Translations under genes and position numbers: made by a program | The notes under the pieces: generated by a model | The model's input: only the letters and a program-made list of their open reading frames with translations | Told to the model about the DNA's origin: nothing | The model's database searches: none | Source: Marinobacter szutsaonensis | Lineage (GTDB): Bacteria; Pseudomonadota; Gammaproteobacteria; Pseudomonadales; Oleiphilaceae | DNA: 64,000 bases | Assembly (NCBI RefSeq): GCF_039523335.1 | Contig: NZ_BAAAFC010000001.1 | Span: forward strand, 2,728,001-2,792,000 | Direction: 5' to 3' | Shown here: piece after piece, positions 16,313 through 25,760 of the stretch | Layout of the letters: every line of letters begins with the position of its first letter | Numbering within the stretch: the stretch's first letter is position 1

Positions 16313-17914
16313 TCAGCCCAGATGCAGCAGCATGGATTGTGGCGATTCCAGGTAGCCTTTCCAGCGGTTGCAGAAGCGCGCGATGGTGCCACCGTCAATG
16401 ATGCGATGGTCGCCCGCCCAGCTCACCGTCAGGATCGCCCGTTCCACCACGTTGCCGTCGGCATCGAAGCGCGGCAGTTTCTGGGTCCGGCCCAGGGCGA
16501 CGATGGCCACTTCCGGCGCGTTGATGATGGGCGAGGCGTAGGTGCCGCCCAGGGCGCCGATGTTGGAAATGGTGATGGTGCCACCCTTTAGGTCTTCCTG
16601 GCTGACGCGGCCCGAGCGGGCGGCTTCGGTCAGGCGGGTGACTTCATCGGCCACGCCCAGCAGGGTCAGGCTTTCCACACCCTTCACGTTCGGCACCATC
16701 AGCCCGGCCTTGCTGTCCACAGCCATGCCGATGTTGCAGTTGGGTTGGTAGTGAATCTCCGTCACCTCGTCATTGAGGCGGCTGTTGAGCACCGGGAAGT
16801 CCTGGATGGCGAGGGCCATGGCCTTCATGAAGAAGGGCATCAGGGTCAGCCGTGAACCCCGGGCCTCGGCCTCCGGCTTTAGCTGTTCCCGTAATGCGAG
16901 CAGGTCGGTGACGTCGATGTCCTCACTGTAGATGAAGTGGGGGATCGTGGTCGCCGATTGCACCATGGTGCGGGCCATCGCTGCTCTAACGCCCCGGATG
17001 GGCTCAATCCGGGCTTCCAGTTCGCGCCCCGGTTTCCGTTGCTCACCAGCTGCCGTTTCTGCCGGTGCCGGCTCACTGGCTGGTTGCTGGCTGGGTGCCG
17101 GTTTTGCAGGTTCCTCGAGATGCGAGAGCACATCGGCCTTCAGAACCCGCCCATCCTTGCCGGAGCCCGCGATGTCGGCCAGATTCAGGTTGTGTTCCCG
17201 CACCAGTCGGCGCACCGCCGGGCTGGCTGGAATCCGTTGCCGGGTTCCAGTGGCGACCGGTCTCGCAGTTGCCGGAGCGGTTTCTGCCGCTGGCGCCGGT
17301 TCGGTTTTCGCTTCGGCCGACTCCTCGCGATCCCGTGGAATAAACGCAAACAGCGGGGCATGCACGCGCGCCATTTCCTGTTGCTGGTGATACAGCTTAG
17401 TGACCCGGCCGGCCTTGGGCGCGGTGATCTCGACCATCGCCTTGTCGGTCATGACATCGACCACCGGCTGGTCTTCCTCGATCTCGTCGCCCTCGGCCAC
17501 ACGCCACTCCACCACCTCGCACTCGACGATGCCCTCGCCGATGTCCGGCAGGATGAAATCCTCGGTGACGTCGCCGGCGTCGGTTCCGGCCGCCGGGGCG
17601 GGTTCCGGTGTTGCTGGTGCTTCGCTGACGGTTTCCTTTGGCTGTGCGGCAGGTGCTTCGTCCTGTCCGCCTTCGCCATCCACTTCCACCAGTTCAAACA
17701 GCGGCGCGTGGACCTTCGCGATGTCGCCTTCCTTATGGTACAGGCGGGTTACCTTGCCCTTGTACGGTGCCGGGATTTCCACCAGGGCCTTGTCGGTCAT
17801 CACTTCGGCCACCGGCTGGTCTTCCTCGATAATGTCCCCTTCGGCAACCAGCCATTTGACCAGTTCGCACTCCACGATACCTTCGCCGATATCGGGCAGT
17901 ATAAAATCACTCAT
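16313..17914 (-). CDS. bkdB: Dihydrolipoamide acyltransferase (E2) of a branched-chain-type 2-oxoacid dehydrogenase
   Basis: 533 residues, started by ATG behind AGGAGAG. Domain order: lipoyl domain 1 (Lys42 in MTDKALVE), an Ala/Pro/Glu linker, lipoyl domain 2 (Lys158 in MTDKAMVE), another linker, the peripheral subunit-binding domain (about 226-266, ASPAVRRLVREHNLNL), then the acyltransferase domain ending with His503 and Asp507 in DHRIIDGG. It forms the core that transfers the acyl group from E1 to CoA. It lies 26 nt after the E1-beta gene and 7 nt before the kinase gene. Branched-chain specificity is favoured by the E1 pair, but pyruvate or acetoin as substrate is not excluded. No E3 (lpd) gene is in the window. 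Confidence 0.88.
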   Translation of the reverse strand: MSDFILPDIGEGIVECELVKWLVAEGDIIEEDQPVAEVMTDKALVEIPAPYKGKVTRLYHKEGDIAKVHAPLFELVEVDGEGGQDEAPAAQPKETVSEAPATPEPAPAAGTDAGDVTEDFILPDIGEGIVECEVVEWRVAEGDEIEEDQPVVDVMTDKAMVEITAPKAGRVTKLYHQQQEMARVHAPLFAFIPRDREESAEAKTEPAPAAETAPATARPVATGTRQRIPASPAVRRLVREHNLNLADIAGSGKDGRVLKADVLSHLEEPAKPAPSQQPASEPAPAETAAGEQRKPGRELEARIEPIRGVRAAMARTMVQSATTIPHFIYSEDIDVTDLLALREQLKPEAEARGSRLTLMPFFMKAMALAIQDFPVLNSRLNDEVTEIHYQPNCNIGMAVDSKAGLMVPNVKGVESLTLLGVADEVTRLTEAARSGRVSQEDLKGGTITISNIGALGGTYASPIINAPEVAIVALGRTQKLPRFDADGNVVERAILTVSWAGDHRIIDGGTIARFCNRWKGYLESPQSMLLHLG

Positions 17915-17940
17915 GATTGCTCTCCTGTCCTGATATCAAC

Positions 17941-18918
17941 CTAGAAGTCCACGCTCGACCTGATGGCCTCGAAGACCTTCAGGTGATTGGGCAGGTGCTC
18001 TTTCTCCAGCACCAGCGGGAACGGGGTGTCCATCCCGGTGACCCGTGCGATTGGGGATTCCAGGTACAGGAAGCAACGTTCCTGGATGGTCGCCGCGATT
18101 TCGCCGGCGAATCCACCGGTCAGGGGCGCTTCGTGGGTAACCACCAGGCGCCCGGTCTTGAATACCGAGTTGGCCACGGTCTCCACGTCCCAGGGCAGGA
18201 TGGTCCGCAGGTCGATGACTTCACAGGAAATGCCATCCTTTTCCGCCATGTCGACGGCCTGTTCGATCACTTCCATCTGCGCGCCCCAGCCCAGCACGGT
18301 CACGTCCGTGCCTTCCTTGAGGACTTCGGCTTCACCCAGAGGCAGCCGGTATTCCTCGTCCGGCACTTCACCAACGGAGGCGCGGTAGAGCCGCTTGGGC
18401 TCGAAGAACAGCACGGGGTTGAGGTCGTGGATCGCAGCCAACAGCAGGCCCTTGGCCTGGTGGGGGTTGCGCGGCACCACAATCTTGAGCCCTGGCGTGT
18501 GGGCGAAGTAGGCCTCTGGCGACTGGGAGTGGTAAAGCCCGCCGGCAATACCGCCACCGTAAGGCGCGCGAATGGTGAGCCCGCCGACATTGAACAGGTC
18601 GCCGGAGCGGTACCGGAACTTGGCGGACTCGTTCACGATCTGGTCGAACGCCGGGAAGATGTAGTCGGCAAACTGGATCTCGGCTACAGGCACGGAGCCC
18701 TGGGCCGCCAGGCCGTTGGCAAAGCCGATAATGCCCTGTTCCACCAGAGGGGTGTTGAAGCAGCGGGCCTTGCCGTACTTCTGTTGCAGGTTGCTGGTGG
18801 CCCGGAAAACGCCACCGAAGACACCCACGTCCTCACCGAAACACAGCACCCGCTCGTCGGCGGCCATGGCCGTGTCCAGGGCGTTGTTGATGGCCTGAAG
18901 CATGTTCATCTGTGTCAT
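17941..18918 (-). CDS. bkdA2: 2-Oxoacid dehydrogenase E1 component, beta subunit
   Basis: 325 residues. ATG 18918 is preferred because GGAGG lies 8 nt upstream inside the end of the E1-alpha gene; GTG 18927 would sit on that site. The pyrimidine-binding thiamine diphosphate domain begins with [28 protein letters not shown], followed by the [20 protein letters not shown] stretch and a C-terminal transketolase-type domain ([17 protein letters not shown]). Length and sequence fit E1-beta of branched-chain 2-oxoacid dehydrogenases. It pairs with the E1-alpha encoded 1 nt upstream to decarboxylate the oxoacid and load the E2 lipoyl group. Confidence 0.88.
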   Translation of the reverse strand: MTQMNMLQAINNALDTAMAADERVLCFGEDVGVFGGVFRATSNLQQKYGKARCFNTPLVEQGIIGFANGLAAQGSVPVAEIQFADYIFPAFDQIVNESAKFRYRSGDLFNVGGLTIRAPYGGGIAGGLYHSQSPEAYFAHTPGLKIVVPRNPHQAKGLLLAAIHDLNPVLFFEPKRLYRASVGEVPDEEYRLPLGEAEVLKEGTDVTVLGWGAQMEVIEQAVDMAEKDGISCEVIDLRTILPWDVETVANSVFKTGRLVVTHEAPLTGGFAGEIAATIQERCFLYLESPIARVTGMDTPFPLVLEKEHLPNHLKVFEAIRSSVDF

Positions 18919-18919
18919 C

Positions 18920-20104
18920 TCAGGCACCTCCCTTGGCGTGTTCGGCGCTCTTGGGGTAGGCGTCCGGGTACCTGCGGATGTGGGCCTTCAGCTTCTCGTA
19001 CTGCTCGGCCAGGGCCGGGGGCACCTCGTCGTACACATCGGTGACCAGGGTTTCCAGCGGGGGCGGCGGGCGTTTCTGGGCCCGTTTCATGGTCTCCAGT
19101 ACTTCCCGGCGCATGGTTTCCTGCAGCTGTTTCTCTTCGTCCTCGCTCCACCACTTCTTGCGTTCGAGCCAGAGCCGCATGCGCAGGATCGGGTCTTTCT
19201 CGCGCCAGACGGCTTCTTCGTCCTTACTGCGATAACCGGAAGGATCGTCCGAAGAGGAGTGAGCGGCGAGGCGATAGCTCATAGCTTCGATCAGCACCGG
19301 GCGGTTGTGTTCCACCGCCAGGCTGCGGGCGGCTTTGGTGGCCTCGTACATGGCCAGGACATCGTTGCCATCCACCCGGATGACATCCATTTTGTAGCCA
19401 TAGGCCCGGGGTGCGACACCGTCGGCGGCGAACTGCTCGGCGGCCGGGGTGGAAATGGCATAACCGTTGTTGCGGCACAGGAAGATCACCGGCACCCGCT
19501 GTACGGCGGCCATGTTCAGGGCAGCGTGGAAATCACCTTCCGAGGCGGCACCTTCGCCGAAATAGGTGATGGTGCAGTGGCCGTCGCCTGCCAGTTTCTG
19601 GCCGTAGGCGTAACCGGTGGCCTGGGGAATCTGGGTGGCCAGGGGCGATGAGATGGTCATGTAGTTCAGCTTCTTGGAGCCATAATGCACCGGCATCTGG
19701 CGGCCCTTGCCGTAGTCCAGTTCATTGCCGAACAGCTGGTTCATGAACTCGTCGATGGTGAAACCCCGGTAGGCCAGGGCGCCCTGTTCCCGGTATTGCG
19801 CCATGATCATGTCCGCGTCATCGAGAGCCGCTGCACTGCCGATCACGGCGGCTTCCTCGCCGGTGCACTGCATGTAGAAGCTCAGTCGGCCCTGGCGCTG
19901 GGCGGCGAGCATGCGCTCATCGAGAATCCGGGTGGTAACCATGGTCCGGTAGATGCGCAGGGCTTTGTCTTTGTCCAGCGCCGGCGCCTTCGCGCCCTTG
20001 TACAGGGAGCCGTCCTGCTTCAGGACCTTGAAGGTGGGAATACGGAATTCTGCACCGTCGGTGAAAGACGGGGTGTAAACAACTCTGGATTTTGTTGTTG
20101 TCAT
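18920..20104 (-). CDS. bkdA1: 2-Oxoacid dehydrogenase E1 component, alpha subunit
   Basis: 394 residues. Thiamine diphosphate/Mg site: [20 protein letters not shown] ... [10 protein letters not shown], the G.G-(X)n-NN motif of E1-alpha. The loop [19 protein letters not shown] corresponds to the serine-containing phosphorylation loop of branched-chain E1-alpha. The long N-terminal arm with a TFKVLKQDG motif is also typical of bkd enzymes rather than pyruvate dehydrogenase. First gene of the operon E1-alpha, E1-beta, E2, kinase. A MerR-like dyad lies ~115 nt upstream. Role: oxidative decarboxylation of 2-oxoacids from valine, leucine and isoleucine. Confidence 0.87.
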   Translation of the reverse strand: MTTTKSRVVYTPSFTDGAEFRIPTFKVLKQDGSLYKGAKAPALDKDKALRIYRTMVTTRILDERMLAAQRQGRLSFYMQCTGEEAAVIGSAAALDDADMIMAQYREQGALAYRGFTIDEFMNQLFGNELDYGKGRQMPVHYGSKKLNYMTISSPLATQIPQATGYAYGQKLAGDGHCTITYFGEGAASEGDFHAALNMAAVQRVPVIFLCRNNGYAISTPAAEQFAADGVAPRAYGYKMDVIRVDGNDVLAMYEATKAARSLAVEHNRPVLIEAMSYRLAAHSSSDDPSGYRSKDEEAVWREKDPILRMRLWLERKKWWSEDEEKQLQETMRREVLETMKRAQKRPPPPLETLVTDVYDEVPPALAEQYEKLKAHIRRYPDAYPKSAEHAKGGA

Positions 20105-20218
20105 AATCCTCTTCCTGGGGTGGTGGCCTGAGGAACACGGCTCCCCTTGTGGGGGTGCCGATCATTTAAGTGTAGACAATCCGGCAGGGTCTGGTGCGAC
20201 CTTGCATAATTGCCTGAT

Positions 20219-20236
20219 GCTTACCTTAACGTAAAC
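20219..20236 (-). promoter_or_regulatory. Possible LiuR-type (MerR family) operator upstream of the dehydrogenase operon
   Basis: On the minus strand the site reads GTTTACGTTAAGGTAAGC, an imperfect dyad (TTTAC…GTAAg) of the TTTACGT-like kind described for LiuR in gammaproteobacteria, a regulator of branched-chain amino acid degradation genes. It lies ~115 nt before the E1-alpha start. The match is recalled, not computed, and yaeQ starts on the same strand further upstream, so assignment is tentative. Confidence 0.35.
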
Positions 20237-20285
20237 TGCAGAATTCGGGTAGTCCCTGAACAACGGTTTCGCCGAACCGGCGCTA

Positions 20286-20831
20286 TCAGCTGGCCGGATA
20301 CAGGCGCGAGGGCGTCAGGGTGACCAGGGTGTTCTCATTGCCGATGCCAACCTCGCCGTCCTGGATGGTGCATTGCAGGCTGATGGTGCGCTCGGCCAGG
20401 CCGGCGAGGGCCTCGGTTCCCTCCTGTGGCAGGTCGATGATGGTCAGATTGTTGAAGCGGGTGAGCTTGTTGTGGTGTTTTTCCCACCACAGCGGGACTG
20501 CTCGCCCGCCATAGGTGTACAGCATGACCTTTTTTGCGCGGTTGCAGGCTTTACGCAGGCGGCTTTCGTCTGGCAGGCCCAGTTCGATCCAGAGTTCGAT
20601 CTCGTCGCTGAGGCTTTTCTGCCAGAGCTCCGGTTCGTCGTCGGTGCTCAGGCCACGGGTGAATTCCAGATGCTCGTCGGCATTGAGAACGAAGGCCAGC
20701 AGCCGGACCATCATCCGCTCGTCGGTCTCCGAAGGATGCCGGGCCAGGGTGAGGTGGTGGTCCGCATAGTAGTGTCGGTCCATGTCGGCGATGTTGAGCG
20801 TGGCCTTGAAGACGGTTGCTTTGAGTGCCAT
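20286..20831 (-). CDS. yaeQ: YaeQ family protein
   Basis: 181 residues, close to the usual YaeQ length. It begins MALKATVFKATLNIADMDRH and contains the conserved stretches HPSETDERMMVRLLAF, ELWIELGLPDE and VMLYTYGGRAVPLWW that identify the family. YaeQ has a PD-(D/E)XK nuclease-like fold and was once linked to RfaH-independent haemolysin transcription; its true role is not established. It is transcribed divergently from lrgA with overlapping leaders. Confidence 0.9.
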   Translation of the reverse strand: MALKATVFKATLNIADMDRHYYADHHLTLARHPSETDERMMVRLLAFVLNADEHLEFTRGLSTDDEPELWQKSLSDEIELWIELGLPDESRLRKACNRAKKVMLYTYGGRAVPLWWEKHHNKLTRFNNLTIIDLPQEGTEALAGLAERTISLQCTIQDGEVGIGNENTLVTLTPSRLYPAS

Positions 20832-20905
20832 GGGCGTCCTGCGTTGGTATCAATGTGTCTGTTTGCGCTAGTGTAATGCATTCCTTCCCGGCTGAGCGTG
20901 AACGC

Positions 20906-21265
20906 ATGACGATGTTGCGTGGTTTTCTGGTATTGGTGCTGTTTTTTATCCTGGGCGAGTCCATGCGGGTGCTGCTCGCGCTGCCGGTCAGTGGCGGTGT
21001 GCTCGGGATGGTGGTCATTACCTTTACGCTGATGGTGAAGGGCAGCGTCAGTGATGATCTGGCCTCGGCCAGTCAAGGGCTGATCTCGGTGTTGGTGCTG
21101 CTGATTATGCCCGGGGTGGTCGGGGTGTTCTTTACCGCCGATCAGTTCTCGGGCCAGTGGCTGGCGGTCGCCGCAGCGCTGCTGGTCGGTACCTTCCTGA
21201 GTGTGCTCACCACCTTGTTGTTGATGAAGCTGGTGACCGTGAGGGGAGAGCAGCATCGTGAATGA
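20906..21265 (+). CDS. lrgA: CidA/LrgA family holin-like protein
   Basis: 119 residues from ATG 20906 (20912 is an alternative); the frame extends back to 20825 but that part lies in the yaeQ leader and lacks hydrophobic character. About four transmembrane segments, including the family hallmark GESMRVLLALPVSGGVLGMVV and LIMPGVVGVFF. LrgA/CidA proteins are small membrane proteins linked to murein hydrolase export and, in several bacteria, pyruvate uptake. The stop overlaps the lrgB start (GTGAATGA), so the pair is translationally coupled. Confidence 0.85.
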   Translation: MTMLRGFLVLVLFFILGESMRVLLALPVSGGVLGMVVITFTLMVKGSVSDDLASASQGLISVLVLLIMPGVVGVFFTADQFSGQWLAVAAALLVGTFLSVLTTLLLMKLVTVRGEQHRE

Positions 21266-21980
21266 CCTGTTCACCCGCCTCGGGGCTTTGTCCGATACTC
21301 TTGCGGCCACGCCGATACTCGCCATCGGCCTGACCCTGGGGGCCTTCTTTGCCGGCAACTGGCTGTTCACCCGTATCGGCAGGCCTTTGTGGCTGCCACC
21401 GGTGTTGTTGTCCGCGTGCCTGCTGTCCGGGGTGATTGCCGTCCTGGCGCTGGATTACCAGGCCTACCAGCAGGGCGCGCGCTGGCTGACCGTGCTTCTG
21501 GGCCCAGCCACGGTCGCTCTCGGCATTCCGCTGTACCAGCAGATGCACCATATCCGTGCCATGTGGCGCCCGATTGTGGTGACCCTGCCCATTGCCGCGA
21601 CCCTGGCGGCAGTCTACGCCCTGGTGATTGCCTGGGCTCTCGGGGCTACCCCGGAGGTGCTGGCATCGCTGGCGCCGAAGTCGGTGACCGCGCCGATTGC
21701 CATTGGCATCACCGAACAACTGGGTGGCTCGGTGCCCCTGATGATGGGCGGGCTGCTGATCACCGGTGTGGTGGCAACCCTCTTCGTTGACCTGCTCGCG
21801 CGCCTGTTGCCGGTAAAGGATGAGAGAATCCTGGGCTTTGCCCTGGGCCTGAACGGTCATGCCATCGGTACCGCCCGGGCATTTGAGATCAGCCATACCG
21901 CCGGGGCGTTTGCGTCCCTGGGCATGGGTCTGACCGGGGTGTTTACCGCCATGATCCTGCCGCTGGTGTTTCGCCTCTGA
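21258..21980 (+). CDS. lrgB: LrgB family membrane protein
   Basis: 240 residues beginning with GTG, behind GAGGGGAGAG at 21241-21250. A polytopic inner-membrane protein with the LrgB signature LAPKSVTAPIAIGITEQLGG and the C-terminal stretch GHAIGTARAFEISHTAGAFASLGMGLTG. It works with LrgA encoded directly upstream (8-nt overlap); the proteins are proposed to form a membrane channel affecting autolysis or to carry pyruvate/glycolate. No regulator is adjacent. Confidence 0.9.
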   Translation: MNDLFTRLGALSDTLAATPILAIGLTLGAFFAGNWLFTRIGRPLWLPPVLLSACLLSGVIAVLALDYQAYQQGARWLTVLLGPATVALGIPLYQQMHHIRAMWRPIVVTLPIAATLAAVYALVIAWALGATPEVLASLAPKSVTAPIAIGITEQLGGSVPLMMGGLLITGVVATLFVDLLARLLPVKDERILGFALGLNGHAIGTARAFEISHTAGAFASLGMGLTGVFTAMILPLVFRL

Positions 21981-22137
21981 TCCCTGCCCCAGATCAGGTC
22001 ATTCACCTGGCGAATAACCCCATGTCGCAATTTCGATTGCCGTAAGTGTTTTCCGAGACTAGCTTGTTGCCCAGGCAATTGGCGCCCTTTTGCGCCGATG
22101 TTCCGTGAAAATTCCTAAAACAGCGACGGAAAACGCG

Positions 22138-23700
22138 ATGAAAAAACTGATTGCAGCATTTGTCGGTTCCATGGCCCTGGCAGCGGCACCGGTAGCCCTG
22201 TCCGCCGAGGCGACCAAGGAACTGAAAATGGCGTACGACGCCGACCCCGTGACCCTCGATATCCACGAGCAGCTCTCAGGAGGCATCCTGCAGCTGTCCC
22301 ACATGACCTTTGACCCGCTGCTGCGCTGGACCAGCGACCTGGGCTTCGAGCCGCGCCTGGCAGAAAGCTGGGAGCGCGTTGATGAGAACACCATGCGCTT
22401 CAAGCTGCGCGAAGGCGTGAAGTTCCACTCCGGCAATGAACTGACCACCGACGATGTGAAGTTCACTTTCGATCGCCTGAAGCAGAGCCAGGACTTCAAG
22501 GCCATCTTCAAGCCGTTCAGCGGCATCAACGTGATCGATGACTACACCTTCGAGCTGGTGACCAGCGAGCCCTACCCGCTGCTGCTGAACACGGCCACCT
22601 ACATCTTCCCGCTGGACAGCGAGTTCTATAGTGGCCAGACCGAGGACGGCAAGGACAAGAGCGCCATTACCAAGCACGGCAACTCCTTCGCCTCCGAGAA
22701 CCTGTCCGGTACCGGGCCCTACACGGTGACCGAGCGAAAACAGGGCGTGCGGGTCGAGTTTGAACGGTTTGACGACTACTGGGATACCGAGTCTCCGGGT
22801 AATGTCGGCAAAATCGTGCTGACCCCGATCAAGGAGAACAACACCCGGGTGTCCGCATTGCTGTCCGGTGGTGTCGATTTCATCGCCCCGGTACCGCCCA
22901 ATGATCTGGAGCGGATTCGCAACGACAAGAACGCAAATCTGGTGACCATGAGCGGTACCCGTATCATCCTGTTTCACATGAACCAGGAGCGTGTGGAAGC
23001 CTTCAAGAACCCGAAGGTTCGTCAGGCCATTGCCTATGCCATCAACCAGGAAGGCATTGCCGCCAAGATCATGAAGGGCTTCGCCACCCCGGCGGCCCAG
23101 ATGTCTCCGGCCGGTTACCAGGGCCATAACGAGTCCCTCACGCCGCGTTTCGATGTGGCCAAGGCTCAGCAGTTGATGAAAGAGGCCGGTTACGAGGATG
23201 GCTTCACCATCACCATGATGGCGCCGAACAACCGTTACGTGAATGACGACAAGATCGCCCAGGCGGTGGCTGCCATGCTGGCTCGCATCAACATCAAGGT
23301 GGATCTGAAGACCCTGCCGAAGGCCCAGTACTGGCCGGAATACGACAACCGCGCCGGTGACATGATGATGATCGGCTGGCACGCGGATACCGAGGACTCT
23401 GCTAACTTCTACGAGTTCCTGACCTTCTGCCCGGATGCCGAAAGCGGTTCCGGCCAGTACAACGCGGGCAACTACTGCAACCCCGAAATCGACGCCCTGG
23501 TGCAGAAAGCCAACGTCGAGACCGATCTGGACAAGCGCGCCGCCATGCTGCAGGAAGTAGAGCAGCGTCTGTATGACGATGCCGCCTTCGTTCCGCTGCA
23601 CTGGCAGGACCTGGCCTGGGCCTCGAAGAAGAACGTGAAGATTGAGCCGGTGCTCAACGTCATGAACTTCCCGTACCTGGGTGACCTGGTTATCGAGTAA
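22138..23700 (+). CDS. dppA: ABC transporter substrate-binding protein, dipeptide/oligopeptide family
   Basis: 520 residues from ATG 22138; signal peptide MKKLIAAFVGSMALAAAPVALSAEA. The mature part has the family-5 solute-binding fold: LDIHEQLSGGILQLSHMTFDPLLRW, the LREGVKFHSGNELTTDDVKFTFDRL stretch (residues ~98-122), and a C-terminal DAAFVPLHWQDLAWASKKNV end. It captures peptides in the periplasm for the DppBC permease. It is the first gene of a five-gene cluster, separated from dppB by a strong hairpin that probably lets the binding protein be made in excess. The exact ligand (dipeptide, oligopeptide, other) is not decided by the sequence. Confidence 0.88.
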   Translation: MKKLIAAFVGSMALAAAPVALSAEATKELKMAYDADPVTLDIHEQLSGGILQLSHMTFDPLLRWTSDLGFEPRLAESWERVDENTMRFKLREGVKFHSGNELTTDDVKFTFDRLKQSQDFKAIFKPFSGINVIDDYTFELVTSEPYPLLLNTATYIFPLDSEFYSGQTEDGKDKSAITKHGNSFASENLSGTGPYTVTERKQGVRVEFERFDDYWDTESPGNVGKIVLTPIKENNTRVSALLSGGVDFIAPVPPNDLERIRNDKNANLVTMSGTRIILFHMNQERVEAFKNPKVRQAIAYAINQEGIAAKIMKGFATPAAQMSPAGYQGHNESLTPRFDVAKAQQLMKEAGYEDGFTITMMAPNNRYVNDDKIAQAVAAMLARINIKVDLKTLPKAQYWPEYDNRAGDMMMIGWHADTEDSANFYEFLTFCPDAESGSGQYNAGNYCNPEIDALVQKANVETDLDKRAAMLQEVEQRLYDDAAFVPLHWQDLAWASKKNVKIEPVLNVMNFPYLGDLVIE

Positions 23701-23715
23701 TCGCCTTTAACGGCA

Positions 23716-23749
23716 GGCCGGCACTGGAGTGATCCGGTGCCGGCCTTTT
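23716..23749 (+). terminator. Strong hairpin between dppA and dppB
   Basis: GGCCGGCACTGG pairs with CCGGTGCCGGCC (one G-T pair) over a 6-nt loop and is followed by TTTTGTTT. It probably terminates part of the transcripts and stabilises the dppA message. Confidence 0.85.
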
Positions 23750-23777
23750 GTTTGCAAGCCTTATCCGGAAGCTTTCC

Positions 23778-24827
23778 ATGTTAGCGTTTTTGGTTCAGCG
23801 GATTTCCCAGGCGTTTCTGGTCATGTTTGTGATCAGTGTCATTGCCTTTGCCATTCAGGATGGCCTCGGGGACCCGCTTCAGGAAATGGTGGGGATGTCC
23901 GTCTCCGAAGAGGAGCGTGAAGCCATTCGTGAGGAGCTTGGCCTGAACGACCCGATGGTGGTGCAGTACCTGCGTTTTGCGGGCAATGCGTTGCAGGGCG
24001 ACCTGGGCAATTCCTATTTCTACAGCAAGCCGACCCTGGAGGTGATCGCCGAGCACCTGCCGGCAACACTGGAGCTGGTCATCGGTGCCAGCCTGATCAT
24101 CGTGTTTCTGTCGGTGCCGATCGGTGTCTATGCCGCGATCCGGCCCCAGGCATGGCTGTCCAAATTCTTTATGGGCGTCAGTACCGTGGGTATTTCCATC
24201 CCTGTGTTCCTGACGGCCATTGTGCTGATCCAGCTGTTCTCCATCGGGGTGACGGTGAACTGGTTCCCGTCCGACACCGGATGGGGGCAGTGGCTGAACG
24301 ATTTCTTTACCACCGAGGGCGGCCTGCCTTCCTATGGCCGCAGCGATGAACTGACGCATCTGTTCGGCACCTGGGAGTCCGGTTTCTTCACCGGTACCGG
24401 GCTGATGCATCTGGTCCTACCGTCGGTGTCGCTGGCCTCGATCATGCTGCCGCTGTTCATTCGCCTGATCCGCGCGGAGATGATGGAGGTGCTGCAGAGC
24501 GACTACATCCGCTACGCCCGGGCCAAGGGCCTGAGCGCCGGCCGCATCAACTTCCTGCACGCGCTGAAGAACACCATGCTGCCGGTGATTACCGTCGGCG
24601 GTGTGCAGATTGGCATCATGGTGGCCTACACCATCCTCACCGAGACCGTGTTCCAGTGGCCGGGTGTAGGCCTGATGTTCCTCGAGGCCATTACCCGCAG
24701 CGACATCCCGCTGATCGTCGCCTACCTGATGGTGGTGGGCCTGATTTTCGTGGTGACCAATACCCTGGTGGATCTGATCTACGGCCTGGTCAACCCCACC
24801 GTCAAACTGACAGGTAAGAAAGCATGA
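23778..24827 (+). CDS. dppB: Peptide ABC transporter permease, DppB type
   Basis: 349 residues from ATG 23778 with CGGAAG 6 nt upstream; the TTG at 23748 falls in the terminator tail. It starts with the typical MLAFLVQRISQAFLVMFVISVIAFAI helix, has six membrane spans, and carries the EAA permease motif RYARAKGLSAGRINFLHALKN. It forms the inner-membrane channel with DppC, whose ATG overlaps its stop (ATGA). Confidence 0.9.
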   Translation: MLAFLVQRISQAFLVMFVISVIAFAIQDGLGDPLQEMVGMSVSEEEREAIREELGLNDPMVVQYLRFAGNALQGDLGNSYFYSKPTLEVIAEHLPATLELVIGASLIIVFLSVPIGVYAAIRPQAWLSKFFMGVSTVGISIPVFLTAIVLIQLFSIGVTVNWFPSDTGWGQWLNDFFTTEGGLPSYGRSDELTHLFGTWESGFFTGTGLMHLVLPSVSLASIMLPLFIRLIRAEMMEVLQSDYIRYARAKGLSAGRINFLHALKNTMLPVITVGGVQIGIMVAYTILTETVFQWPGVGLMFLEAITRSDIPLIVAYLMVVGLIFVVTNTLVDLIYGLVNPTVKLTGKKA

Positions 24828-25756
24828 CAACGGCAACGGTTTCCCGCTGGGACCGCTTCCGCGAGTCCTTTTTCTGGTACAGCTTCAAGCGCGACAAGGT
24901 GGCCATCGCCAGCTTCGCGGTGCTGCTGCTGATGGTGCTGGCGGCTGTTTTTGCGCCGCTGCTGGCACCCACCGACCCTTATGATCTGGCGCAGATCAAC
25001 ATCATGAACTCCGAGCTGCCGCCGGTGGGGATGAGCGGATCGGATCCCGCCTTCCCGCTGGGCACCGATGCCCAAGGCCGGGACCTGCTCTCGACCATTC
25101 TCTATGGCACCCGGGTGTCGTTGATGATCGGCTTCGGTGCGGTGATTCTGCAGGCCTTCCTGGGCATCCTGTTCGGCCTGCTGGCCGGCTACCTGGGTGG
25201 CAAGGTGGATGCCATCCTGATGCGCATCGCCGACGTCCAGCTGTCGTTCTCCACCCTGATGGTGGCGATCATCGTCGGTGCCGTGTTCAAGGCCAGCTTC
25301 GGCAACCTGATGTTCGGTGAGATCGCCATCTACATGCTGATCTTCATCATCGGTGTCGCCGAGTGGCCGCAGATCGCCCGTACCGTGCGCGCCTCGGTGC
25401 TGGCGGAGAAGAAGAAAGAGTATGTGGACGCGGCCAAGGTGATGGGCTTCGGCACCCGCCGGATCATGTTCCGGCACATCCTGCCCAATACCCTGTCGCC
25501 GATCTTTGTCATCGCGACGGTCCAGATCGCCAACGCCATCATTTCCGAAGCGGCGCTGTCGTTCCTGGGCCTGGGCATGCCGGAAACCCAGCCGTCCCTG
25601 GGTTCGCTGATCAAATCCGGCTTTGATTACATCCAGAGCGGTTCCTGGTGGATCACCCTGATTCCGGGCCTGGTGCTGGTGGTGCTCGTGCTGGTCATCA
25701 ACCTGCTGGGTGACTGGTTGCGGGATGTAATGAACCCACGGCTGTACAAGGGGTAA
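24824..25756 (+). CDS. dppC: Peptide ABC transporter permease, DppC type
   Basis: 310 residues. An N-terminal cytoplasmic stretch precedes the first helix (ASFAVLLLMVLAAVFAPLLAP), then DPYDLAQ and PLGTDAQGRDLLSTILYGTRVSL, the classic DppC/OppC signature, and the EAA loop VDAAKVMGFGTRRIMFRHILPN. The start overlaps dppB by 4 nt. Second half of the membrane channel for peptide import. Confidence 0.9.
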   Translation: MTTATVSRWDRFRESFFWYSFKRDKVAIASFAVLLLMVLAAVFAPLLAPTDPYDLAQINIMNSELPPVGMSGSDPAFPLGTDAQGRDLLSTILYGTRVSLMIGFGAVILQAFLGILFGLLAGYLGGKVDAILMRIADVQLSFSTLMVAIIVGAVFKASFGNLMFGEIAIYMLIFIIGVAEWPQIARTVRASVLAEKKKEYVDAAKVMGFGTRRIMFRHILPNTLSPIFVIATVQIANAIISEAALSFLGLGMPETQPSLGSLIKSGFDYIQSGSWWITLIPGLVLVVLVLVINLLGDWLRDVMNPRLYKG

Positions 25757-25760
25757 CACC

